A DNA stretch of 64,000 nucleotides from contig JAYKKM010000005.1 of the NCBI GenBank assembly GCA_035772405.1, forward strand, positions 3,557,001 to 3,621,000, read 5' to 3'. This DNA comes from Chrysogorgia sp. JL179-B06. Lineage: Eukaryota; Cnidaria; Anthozoa; Scleralcyonacea; Chrysogorgiidae. Position 1 is the stretch's first letter. Every line of letters begins with the position of its first letter. The notes under the pieces are model-generated. The model saw only the letters and a program-made list of their open reading frames with translations, ran no database searches and had not been told where the DNA came from. Position numbers and translations under genes: made by a program. This document shows, piece by piece, positions 20,301 through 30,600 of this stretch.

Positions 20301-20980
20301 CAGGATTTTTCTTCAAATTACTATACAGCTTGTATATAGCAACAACTTAATGAGCAACTTTCATTAGTCAACGATTAGACTATTAGATATAACCATGATC
20401 CTAGCTTGTACAGTTTGTTCAAAATCAATAAAAAATGAAGATACAATGTATATAATAATTATGTCAATTAGGAAAACCTACAGTACTGCTGTAGGAGTAA
20501 AATACAAAATCATTATTTGACAAACAAGTATTTCCCAGAGTTCTACTATACAGCCTTTTCACCATTTTATGTTTATTTTTTATATACTTATTATTATATT
20601 TCTGTTCTATAGTGGTATAGTATTTAAAGTTCTCAAAAGAACTGGATATCCTGTAGTATGAAAAAGAGAGAAATAAGAGAACTTCAACACAGTACATGTA
20701 TGTCGAAAAGTATATGCCCATTCCTCGGGTCAGGCTATGACCTGAGACCAAAATGATAAGGGCATTCGTCTTAAGGAAAAATTGTCTGTGAAGGAAACAT
20801 TGTTTAAGGAAATGTCATCTATGGAAGTGTTGAGTACGTTTACTAAAGTATTTTTCGACATATTGAAAGTTATCTTATTTCTCTTTTTCACACTATATCT
20901 AGTGTATAAAGTCACTATATAAGCTCATGTATTATTTACAAATTAAGATGTTTGTCAGAGTAGCAAAATGACTACAAACC
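20301..20980. other. 3' flank of MARCH gene B
   Basis: AT-rich, no recognised gene or repeat. It includes the 3' UTR of the minus-strand gene ending at 20981, but I see no canonical polyadenylation signal close by. Confidence 0.45.
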
Positions 20981-21457
20981 TCACACCTGTGTGACATCTT
21001 TGCCAGAATCAACCCCATATTTTGTATGTTCTATTTCCTGAACCTGCACACATGTATCGGTCTTCAATCTAACAAAATCATGTTTACTACACGTTTTTGT
21101 GTCTTCAGTGTCATGGTTTTCTCGCTTTGTATGTTCATAAACATCCTCCTTGCTCTTGAAAAGTTCACCTTTTGGGATCACTTCAATGTCTTGATTCATC
21201 ACAATGCACTTGCTGACATAATCAATAAATGGTCGGAAATGTATAGCATAGATTCCAACAATTGCAATTAGTACCAGCATTCCATACACCAAATATGTGT
21301 ACTCAACTTGTCTTCTAGTTCTTTCTTGTTTAGCTTTGGGTGATGAACTTGTTGTTGACCAAATGATCCATGTAGTAAAAGTGACTAACATTAACAAAAA
21401 TCCAAGAAAAAAGGCAAGCTTTAGCCATCCTTTTGCACCAACATGTGGTAGTTTCCA
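20981..21457 (-). CDS. MARCH gene B exon with two membrane helices and tail
   Basis: Acceptor TTTTATAG precedes TGGAAACTACC. 158 codons plus stop. The helices are AKGWLKLAFFLGFLLMLVTF-like and TYLVYGMLVLIAIVGIYAIH. The tail is Glu/Lys/Asp rich and ends KDVTQV. Confidence 0.88.
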   Translation of the reverse strand, partial: WKLPHVGAKGWLKLAFFLGFLLMLVTFTTWIIWSTTSSSPKAKQERTRRQVEYTYLVYGMLVLIAIVGIYAIHFRPFIDYVSKCIVMNQDIEVIPKGELFKSKEDVYEHTKRENHDTEDTKTCSKHDFVRLKTDTCVQVQEIEHTKYGVDSGKDVTQV

Positions 21458-24400
21458 CTATAAAATAAAAGGTGCTTTACAGATTAAAACATTTCTAGGT
21501 TCAATTCCATTACTCAGTAGCTAATGTACTTTCAACTTCACATAATATTGTACTTCAAATTCTTACTACAGTACAATTTATCACAGTATGGCAATTTCTG
21601 ATAATCTTAAAACAATATCCTCTTGAAATGTCAAAAATGTCCACAAGGAGTGGGCTCCAGGTACAGTAAGACTAAGAAGTGATTCACTCAATAACTAAGA
21701 CTATTGTTAGTACTTTTAATGTCATGCTTAACAGGTGAGCAAAACATATCTATCATATACATACCTGCCAAAAGATTTTGTTCAGGTGGGCAATGGTACT
21801 GTATTTCTCTCTACATATTTCACATCTTACAGAGCCAGAACTTTTTATCCAGGACAGTAAGCATGATGAATGGGCAAGGCCCACTGACCCCTTGCAATGA
21901 CAATGTAAAAAGACTTCTTCCTCTTTTGAAATATCCTGGCAGATTCGACATAAATATTCATTCCCAAGTGTTGACATGGATGAGGAATCTTGAATCTGAC
22001 CAAATTTTGATCCAGTTAGATTTCCTGATGAGTAGTAGCAAGAAGCCTTAATAATAGTAAATAACAGTACATAAAATGAACTGATACAATCATTAATACA
22101 ATCACCAGTAAAGCAAATACAGTAAAACTCTTGGATTCCTGAAAAGTCTGGCTAGCCTCTGGGAACAAGATTGGGCTAGCCTGCAATCATAGATTGGGCT
22201 AGCCTGCAATGCAGGCTCTTGGGGGTTGGGGCAGGATGGCAGAGGAAACGGAAGGGGAACTGGGGTGAGCCCAACCCCAACTGCCTGTGCAGGCTACTGC
22301 TCTACTTGCCTGACATTTCAGGCTAAATATCTGGCAACATGGAGGGAAATCCAATATAGATACAGTAGCAAACTAGGAAATACACACTAGCTAGTAGACT
22401 CTGTATGATGTTTAAAATTTATGAGGGCCTTGTTGCCATGGATGCTAAAGAGTTCATGATGCCACTCCACAGATCTTGGAACATCAATTCACAGGGATAA
22501 AAATTGTGCCAATTATCACAATGTTCTCATATTTTCCCAAGGGTTATATGGGAGGACATAGGTGATGCAACAGCAAGGCCGCAAGGGTAGAGGGATATTT
22601 ACCCCACAAAGGTTTGTGAAGATGTGCCTTTTTGAAATATGGTCTAAATACCTGTACCATCAATTACATCTAAGAATGAAATTAATACTGCTGATAAAAA
22701 AAACCATTGGCTACACTCACACCGTATGATCTGGACATCCTAGATATTTAATAAGGAATAGAATATCCTTGATCTTAAGGATATCCTGGGGTGAGCCCAA
22801 CCCCAACTGGGGTGAGCCCAACCCCAACTGGGGTGAGCCCAACCCCAACTGCCTGTGCAGGCTACTGCTCTACTTGCCTGACATTTCAGGCTAAATATCT
22901 GGCAACATGGAGGGAAATCCAATATATAGATACAGTAGCAAACTAGGAAATACACACTAGCTAGTAGACTCTGTATGATGTTTAAAATTTATGAGGGCCT
23001 TGTTGCCATGGATGCTTAAAGAGTTCATGATGCCACTCCATAGATCTTGGAACATCAATTCATAGGGATAAAAATTGTGCCAATTATCACAATGTTCTCA
23101 TATTTTCCCAAGGGTTATATGGGAGGACATAGGTGATGCAACAGCAAGGCCGCAAGGGTAGAGGGATATTTACCCCACAAAGGTTTGTGAAGATGTGCCT
23201 TTTTGAAATATGGTCTAAATACCTGTACCATCAATTACATCTAAGAATGAAATTAATACTGCTGATAAAAAAAACCATTGGCTACACTCACACCGTATGA
23301 TCTGGACATCCTAGATATTTAATAAGGAATAGAATATCCTTGATCTTAAGGATATCCTAGATCTTAAGGACCTCTGGATCTTAAGTCCATTGCTCAGGAT
23401 TTTGTGAATAACTTTTTATGTACTGATGTACAAATGCCCCTTTGTAATCATACATATTTTAGAAATGGCTTGGCACCCTATTTTCTTCTCAGAAATAACA
23501 GGAAACACTTCTTGAGCCTTGTTGATTTTTTTTGCTGTGAACGTATACTACCATGAACTTGCTGAAAATTTGCTAAATTTTAATGTGCCTTTTCAAACAA
23601 CCCTGGATGCACACAAAGTGCCCTCCAAAAATTGTACACCCCTAACATGACGAAGCTCAAGCTCTGTGTGAGGAACAGTCTGCCAAACCCAAACCCAATA
23701 GTGATTGCACAGAACTTGATGTCTTTCATGGAAAGCCAGTTGTTCCACCAAGCTGAATGCAAATGATGACTGTGAGAATTTTATTTATTATTTTTATCTT
23801 TGTCTTATCTTATAATCCTTATCTTATCTTTGTCTTATCTTATATGCTTATCTTAGGGACCAGTCGTAATGGGTCAGGTAAAATTGAACCCGGGTCATGA
23901 AATATTTTGCCCTCCTTTCTATGGGCTATGAAATTTTTTTGTTCATCAAAAACAAAAGTGTAACACACAATAAGATGAGCACAAGCACACATAAAAACAT
24001 AAAAGTGTTTGTTGTTTTTGGACAGAAAAAACACAAAACCATAAATTTTCTTTTTCTTACAGTATTTCTGTTCATGTGTGAAACCTGACTTTATAGGTGC
24101 CGTCAAGTCCGTTCTGCGCATGTCCACGTTACTGTTTACATCGTTTGTTTACATTGCATTATATAAACATTGAACATGAAGTATTGCGGATTTTTTCACA
24201 CGCTTGAGCTTTTCCGCCCCAAAAGCGTGTTATAAGAAGCTGTTTGGTTCCTAAATGTTGATAATATATCAAACTATCACTCGTGTCTTCGCCACCTTTG
24301 ACGAATACTCGCTTTCGAACTGTCGTAAATCTATTCCGTTGAAGTTTGTTTACATGTGGGGTCCCCAACGTTTGAAATATGACACATGCGCAGAACGGAC

Positions 24401-25967
24401 TGGACTGCACCTTTAAAAGTTCTGAGACACGACTGTCTCACCAGTGTGAAAATGCACCAGCCATGCAACTTTCAAAACAACAACATGCATTTCCATATTT
24501 CATATCGGATGTGCTCATGATCTCACAAGGATCAATTAGATTTTAAATTCACCGATTATGCTTGTTTGGACGGGCTTCAAAAATTTTATTTGCTGATAGA
24601 GTGGGTCATGAAAATATTTGAATTTAGTTTTAAAATATTCCCAAACCAGTAAACCCTATAAATAATGACCAGTTCCTTATCTTTGTCTTTATTCTTATCT
24701 TTCTCTTATTGTTATCTTTATCTTAATTTATTCATAATGATACAGTATGTATTTAGTTATATGGTTTATACACTCACTAGAATATTCAGTATTAAAGGAG
24801 GTGAGTTTAATGGCAGAAGAAGACACACAATATCACTGTTATAATGTAGTTCTTCACTAATAATTCAATATATCAGGACCCTCAACATTGTGTGCCGGTG
24901 AAATTTCATAGAAGTTCCCAAAATGAGATCACATAGACTTTGTGATAGTTGGGATGGGTAAAGAATTGAGTAAACATTAACTTGTCTACAAAGCTTTCAC
25001 TTTTATACCAGCCCGGGTAGGCAGACCATCCCTTTCAATCATATTTATATGATAATAACCAATATTCAATCAAACAAAGCTAATTCTCCCTTTGTATGGC
25101 AGGGTGGCCCAGCTCTCATAATATAAAATGCAATTTATAAAAGCCCCATTATAAAAATGGTACCGGCATACCAATTTTACCCATTTTACCCATTTTACCC
25201 ATGCTTGGGTGAAATTTTGTGCTACGCTATTTAGAACCGAGCCATGGGTAAAATTGGTATGCCTACCATTTTTATCCAAGTCCTACCAAAAGTCTAGCGT
25301 TGTGTTAATGAGGCTTGTATCCGGATCCATATAAACACGCAACCATATATTAAACACGCAACAACTACCAAGTGTATTAGTACAGGATCATGAAAGATTT
25401 CTGAGCCACATATGCATCAAAGTTATGCAACTGTCGCAGAGAAAAAAGTTGATGTCCGACTTTCTAAAATTCCAACGTAACCGCAACAGTATTGATGACA
25501 AATACTTGAAGTATCAATATTTTTACCAAAATATTAATGCAAAAAATATAAGACATCTCCACTCCCTCCAGACTGCATCATCATGTCTTGAATCACGCCT
25601 TACTCTTCAGTGGTAAAAGTGGAGTCGCCAATGATATATACAAAATAATCAATAATGCATCAAATTTCGTTGAGAAAAGTCTATACTGTAAATAAATATG
25701 GAACAAAGACAACTGACACCGGGATTTCGAGAGGCATTTTAATTTGAAACATATCTCGAAAGAAAACTTGTATAACAAGCTTTCGTTTCTTGAACTTGCA
25801 CTAGTATGACTAGTCTAATAACTAGCATTAACAGTTTACAGTGAATACTCCGATCGCGACGATACCAGAAACCGTAATTTTCAAATATGTTGACGATGAT
25901 AACGACAAATGGTCACTTGAACGTTTTGCATATTTATTTTGACTTGCAAAGTTTTACTTACCTGCAT
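20981..25967 (-). CDS. MARCH-type RING-CH membrane E3 ubiquitin ligase, gene B (3 exons proposed)
   Basis: Joining 25967-25962 (Met-Gln), 22046-21765 and 21457-20981 gives 254 residues in frame. RING-CH ligands are C35, C38, C51, C53, H61, C64, C77 and C80, with Trp at the conserved place (SWIKSSG). Exon 3 opens with WKLPHVGAKGWLKLAFF, then two membrane helices separated by SSPKAKQERTRRQ, then a charged tail of about 75 residues. As for other MARCH proteins, the likely role is ubiquitination of membrane cargo in the endocytic pathway. The splice between RING and helices is at the same place and phase as in gene A. The far-upstream first exon is inferred from a strong donor and correct phase; the alternative start is the internal Met at 21977. 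Confidence 0.82.
21765..22046 (-). CDS. MARCH gene B RING-CH exon
   Basis: 94 codons from an AAG acceptor at 22047 to the donor CAG|GTATGT at 21764. It carries YLCRICQ, then CHCKGSVGLAHSSC, then CEIC. The region before Met at 21977 is open (ASCYYSSGNLTGSK...), supporting an upstream coding exon. Confidence 0.82.
22258..23358. repeat. Tandem duplication, period 568 bp, with a 21-bp minisatellite at the junction
   Basis: The segment beginning CTGCCTGTGCAGGCTACTGC at 22281 recurs at 22849 and continues to CTTAAGGATATCCT in both copies, with only a few differences by eye. At the junction (22787-22850) three copies of GGGGTGAGCCCAACCCCAACT stand in a row; the first duplicate has only one. It lies in intron 1 of MARCH gene B. 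Confidence 0.93.
23359..24094. other. Intron DNA with TTATCTTTGTC repeats
   Basis: Short tandem TTATCTTATCTTTG-type units occur near 23785-23855 and again at 24667-24725. The stretch between GGGACCAGTCGTAATGGGTC (23858) and an inverse-like AATAATGACCAGTTCCTTA (24661) may be one element interrupted by the MITE at 24095. No gene. Confidence 0.5.
24095..24412. mobile_element. TTAA-type hairpin element (AGGTGC ends)
   Basis: AGGTGCCGTCAAGTCCGTTC and GAACGGACTGGACTGCACCT are imperfect inverse ends, and TGCGCATGTCC / ACACATGCGCA continue the pairing. The right flank is TTAA; the left is TTAT, so the left target copy has mutated. Confidence 0.75.
24413..25961. other. Intron 1 of MARCH gene B, remaining part
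   Basis: Contains a hairpin built from GGCATACCAATTTTACCCAT and its inverse (about 25162-25265), with three tandem TTTTACCCA units. No coding signal is recognised. Confidence 0.5.
25962..25967 (-). CDS. Proposed first coding exon of MARCH gene B (Met-Gln)
   Basis: On the minus strand AAACATGCAG|GTAAGTAAA is a consensus donor, and ATG-CAG joins in phase 0 to GCT-TCT-TGC of the next exon. The exon would be mostly 5' UTR. The evidence is splice-site strength and frame only. Confidence 0.5.
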
Positions 25968-27071
25968 GTTTTATTGCAAATTATACTGTGATCAGCTTGA
26001 AGAGAGAAACGGACGATGACCGTTGCCGTTGGATTCAAAACCCAAGGTTAATACATGAAATACGAAACGTCAAGCAATCGCTGAGCTGCAAAGTGGTTGC
26101 CCTTTTATTGACAACTGACATCAGATTTAATTGCTATTTGTCGTAATATTGTTCACGTGCATCACATCACTTTCATATATTCGATCAACAGTAACACATG
26201 ATCATCACGTGTAACATTAGTTAGCAATGAGTTTTGGTTCGCATTCAAATCAAATTATCTGTTTCAAATAGGATCAGTGGTCACCATAACAATTGTGGAT
26301 ATATATCTTGAAAAGTAAAACAAAATAAGCAATTTATATGGGCCTGGCACAATACACAAAGTGGGTATCCGGGGCTTGGATATTTTACATATTTAGTAAT
26401 CTTTGGGTTCTTGAAAATTTCATCTTTGACATCAGCGGGGGGGGGGCTACAGCCCCCCGTCAGGGAACCTTAGCCCCCCTATCGGGGAAAAATTAACAAT
26501 TTGTCGGGGAACGAACTGGAAGAAAAAAAGAAAGAGAAAAGAAAAAAAGAAGAAGAAAAAACACAAAAAAGTTCGTCTTGTTTTCTTAGAACTTTTTACG
26601 CATTAACAAACGTTTCGCTAAACAACGTCAAAGGTTATCAACTTTCATCTCTGGCACAAATCTATCACCTCTGTGTTGTTTAGCGCGCTCACTGTCGTCT
26701 AGTTTTTGCGTGAATATTATTGTTAGAGTTTCGTATAAAGTAAGGAAATACTGACTATAAAATCATGATTTCACTGTTTTTTATTTAAAATTTTTTTGTT
26801 AAAACTGCGCCCAAAGGCTATAAGAAAATAAAGCATGCCCCCGAGCATACCCCCGGACCCCTCTAGAAGAATTACCACTACCTGTTAGTCCCCCTGTCGG
26901 GGCCTTCCCCTGATTCAACAGTGAAATACAAATAAAGTTTGGCTGTGAACTTTAAACACACCTGTTTAGACAAAATTCGCCCAATTCCCAAACTTTTATT
27001 GCGTTTCACTGCCGAATCAGTGTGCAATGTTTTGGCGTGTCCCTGCTTTGACGTCATTTCCTGTGAATAGT
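25968..27071. other. Region between the divergent MARCH B and V-ATPase genes, left part
   Basis: Probably holds the 5' UTR and promoter of MARCH gene B, but no TATA box or initiator can be identified with confidence. Around 26440-26920 there is a dispersed element with GGGGGGGGGCTACAGCCCCC, a poly-A/G tract and CCCCTGTCGGGG-type pieces. No gene. Confidence 0.45.
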
Positions 27072-27194
27072 AAACACTTTAACAGGGGTAAAAGGTATGA
27101 AGATGAAATTTTCGTACGACAAGATATTTTAAAATTCTTCTTAAGAGATTCCAGAGATCACAAATATGTAAAATCCCCAAACCCCATATAGGCA
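27072..27194. mobile_element. Half copy of the ATAGGCACT / TTAA hairpin family
   Basis: Shares GAAGATGAAATTTTCGTACG, GACAAGATATTTT and the end CATATAGGCACT plus TTAA with the full elements at 38975-39294 and 39613-39905. Only the right arm is present. Confidence 0.7.
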
Positions 27195-27489
27195 CTTTAA
27201 CTACCCCTCGCCCTTTTGGGAAGTTGCCTGCGGAGGAGGCTAAAGTTTATATCTATATTTATTATTTAATATAAATTTACAAGTTCAATTTTCATTGGCT
27301 ATTGCAGGAGTTACTATCCGCTGATAAAAACCTACATAAGTCGAATATGAAATAAAAATAATTTTTTTGGATTAGAAACAAACCGCTGTAGTGCCCCCCC
27401 CCCCCCCCGTAGCAATTTCCCAGGCACGTGACCTTATGTATTTTGCGCCTTGAAAAGGAAGCAAATCTTCGATTAAATAATCAAGAGAA
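27195..27489 (+). other. Upstream region of the V-ATPase subunit a gene
   Basis: Contains a run of 16 C at about 27393-27408 and no recognisable core promoter motif. The transcription start is not determinable from sequence. Confidence 0.4.
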
Positions 27490-27609
27490 ATGGCTTCAGA
27501 AACCAGTAACAAAGATGTTTCTTTATTTCGGTCGGAGGAGATGACATTAGCACAGTTATTTCTTCAATCTGAAGCTTCTTATGCATGTGTGAGCGAGTTA
27601 GGAGAGTTG
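27490..27609 (+). CDS. ATP6V0A: V-ATPase a exon 1
   Basis: 40 codons from the only plausible ATG to TTG|GTAAGT. Encodes the first beta strand and the [20 protein letters not shown] segment of the N-terminal domain. Phase 0 at its end. Confidence 0.95.
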
Positions 27610-30600
27610 GTAAGTCTTTTAACTGACTGATCGATGTCAGACATCAGCCGCCATATTTATTGTCAAACTAAAATTTCGAGTTTTATATTTCTTAAACGCT
27701 CTATATCCTATTTTTAGGGCTTGGTTCAGTTCAGAGACGTAAGTTGTTGAATTAATTTGTTATGCAATTTAAATTAGTTACTATAGAAAGAAGATCCAGA
27801 GGAAATAAAATTCCTTCGTTATAATAATCCTTGATTTCCATACTATTAATATATATACTATAGCCATCAGGCCATGGCATGGGTATGATTATTGTGAGTA
27901 ATAGCATGGCATGAGTGATATTACTTTATAATATTATGGTCGCCAAGTTCTTTGTCACATGCACAATGAGAAATTCTCTTCTGATAAGTGTTGGAAGCTT
28001 ATTTTTAAGTAGAGGGTACGTTTAGATTTTTCCAGATTATTGTAAAACTCAACAAGGAAACGTAGTGATTTTTAATGACTAACAGCTATAGCATAATAGA
28101 GTAAATACAGCCAAACATCAATACTAACCAGTGGGCCTACAGGTATTTATATTAGCTAAAGCCTCCATTACACGGTGAAACTTTTTCGTAAACTGTTCCG
28201 TGAAACCATGGATAGTAAATAGACTGGATAGGAAACTGGCTGACGTCAGCGTGGAAACCTAGTTGCAATTCGTGATGTCACGAAGATGTCACGAATACAC
28301 AGATTTTACTGAGTTTCTCTTCGACGTCTCCATATTTTTGCATTCATAGTAGCTATATTGAGATTCCAAAATGTTTCATCGTCTTACAAACCTGCCTAAG
28401 CCACGACCAAATGATCGAGGTAAATGTTGTTCGTCTTTGTTTCAGCTGTTTTCGTTTTGTGGTGAAGAAACTGGCGTCGCAAAACTACCGTTGTTTTAGT
28501 TGAAATTTGGGACGCGTTTTTCACCGTCTAAAGTTGGATCTTTTCGCCTAAAATGAGTAATGGTAGTCGGATATTCCATCGTAAAGTGGCATTGTGATAT
28601 TTTTTGGCAGTTTGACTGTAATTTTTAGCTGTATTATCGCTAAACGTTGCGATTTATGGTGTTTTTGTTACGTCACGATTTGCAACTAGGTTTTCACGCG
28701 ACCAAACGCCATCAACTGGTGTCTAAACCAATCAGCATGCTGGAAACGTCGCACGTGATCTTAGTTTCCTATCCAGTCTATTTACTATCCAGTCTATTTA
28801 CTATCCATGGTGAAACGATGCGAAACATGTTTCAGGGCTAAAAAATGAGAATTCTGACCGGTTAATCCCCCCCCGCAAAAAAAAGCAAACATCCTCAAAA
28901 ATATTTCCATGGGTTAATGTTGGTGATTGAATCAAAATGATAATTCAAATGTACATTTAATACGTTATTATGTGCTAGTAATCGATAGTTGATCAGTAGT
29001 TTGATGTCGACATGTAATTTACCATGAATCACGCACGCCTGATTAACTTCCTCCGACTAGAAATGAGAAAAATAAGTATTTTCTCACTTATAAGAATGAA
29101 ATATCTCTTGTTTACTCTGTTTATGCCATGTGCAATTATCAATGTTCCATTCCTTTCTCAGTTTCCATTTTGTTTTGATGTTTTCTCGGCTCAGTGGGCT
29201 GCCGTTTAACTTCTGCCGTTGCACAGTCGTATTTCCCGGAGGTGGGAAAATTGTGTTTTTTACATGGCTACGCAATTTTCACAAAATTTATCTGTAACCA
29301 CGCAATTTCTATTTAGATTAGGCGAAAATGTAAATCAAAGCCGCAGGTGCCACTTTTGCGCTTCTGCCCTGGGAGAAACCCTCGCAATTTTCTGGAGATT
29401 CCCATGCAAAATGGCGTTCACCTAGCTGTTTTTCTAGAGAAAACAAATCGCACTTTCCAGTTACGAAAACCTACAGTATTCTGGCATGCGTGATGATCGC
29501 GATCACATATTTGTTTCAGTGAAAACACTGAGAAACAACTAGTAAATCGCTTTGCACTTGAAGGCATTTGTTAATCATTAACACAATGTTTCATTGTTTG
29601 TTTGATTATTTTGCCAGAGTTTTTTCACAATATGGCAAAGCTAGTTGCTGCCTCCCCTCAGGGAGGCAGCACACTATTCTTGACATGCCTCTTGCGTTTA
29701 CTCGTGCCCAGTCCTGTTACCGAGCTATGTATAGGACCAGATCTCGATTTGTTAAATTTTGCGTTTGTTTGTTTGTTTGTTTGTTTGTTTGGATGTGAAC
29801 CAACGGAAACAAACAACGGTTGGTAAGTTGTTCAACGACAGAAATCCCTGACGAGGAATGAGATCATGGTTAAAAGCATTCAAGTACATGTTGTCTCCTT
29901 GTACTAAGACATTGTCGATGGTTGTCGACTTCCACTTTGTAACTGAGCACTGATTTCCTTGAGACTGGCCACTGAAACCTTCATAGGCCATGAATACTTC
30001 CACGAGAAAGTAAAGACATAATTATTGTTCTTACCGTGAATTTCCTGTGAAGGAATTGTCGAGAACTTACTTTGAGAAGCTATTAATACAAGCCAAAAAC
30101 AAGCAGGCAACATGGTAGCGGAACATGCGCATTTGAGTCACTTTCGAGCACATATGGATGACGTAATGCCGACTAGAAGACAACTCCTTACTTCCTTTGG
30201 AAGACTGGGACTGCGCGCAGGCTAGTCGATCAGTGATCGACACAAATATATCGCCCGTTGAGGCACAAAAATATATTGATCTGCCCAACTGTATATGTAA
30301 TAATAAACTGTATATGTAATAAACTGTACATGGAACTGTCTTCAAGAAATTATTTACCTCAACCTTAATTCAGTAGAAGGGTTCGAATTAACGCATCGCG
30401 ATTCGCAAAACGCGATGCACTTTTTATAATTTGCGATGCAAAAAAGGGCAAAAACTAGTAAAATCGCGATGCAACAACTCAAAACGGAGTTTTGTTTACT
30501 GGCTGTTTGTACATTCCCAATATAGTACATAAGGAATGCGCGTGCATATTCCTTGTTCTGTAGTTTTTCATCCCCTGGACCGATAGTCGTGTTCTTTACA

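Noticed and set aside
29643..29671. Strong GC hairpin resembling a bacterial terminator
   Set aside because: It is not followed by a U-run and lies in a eukaryotic intron; no terminator function can be claimed.
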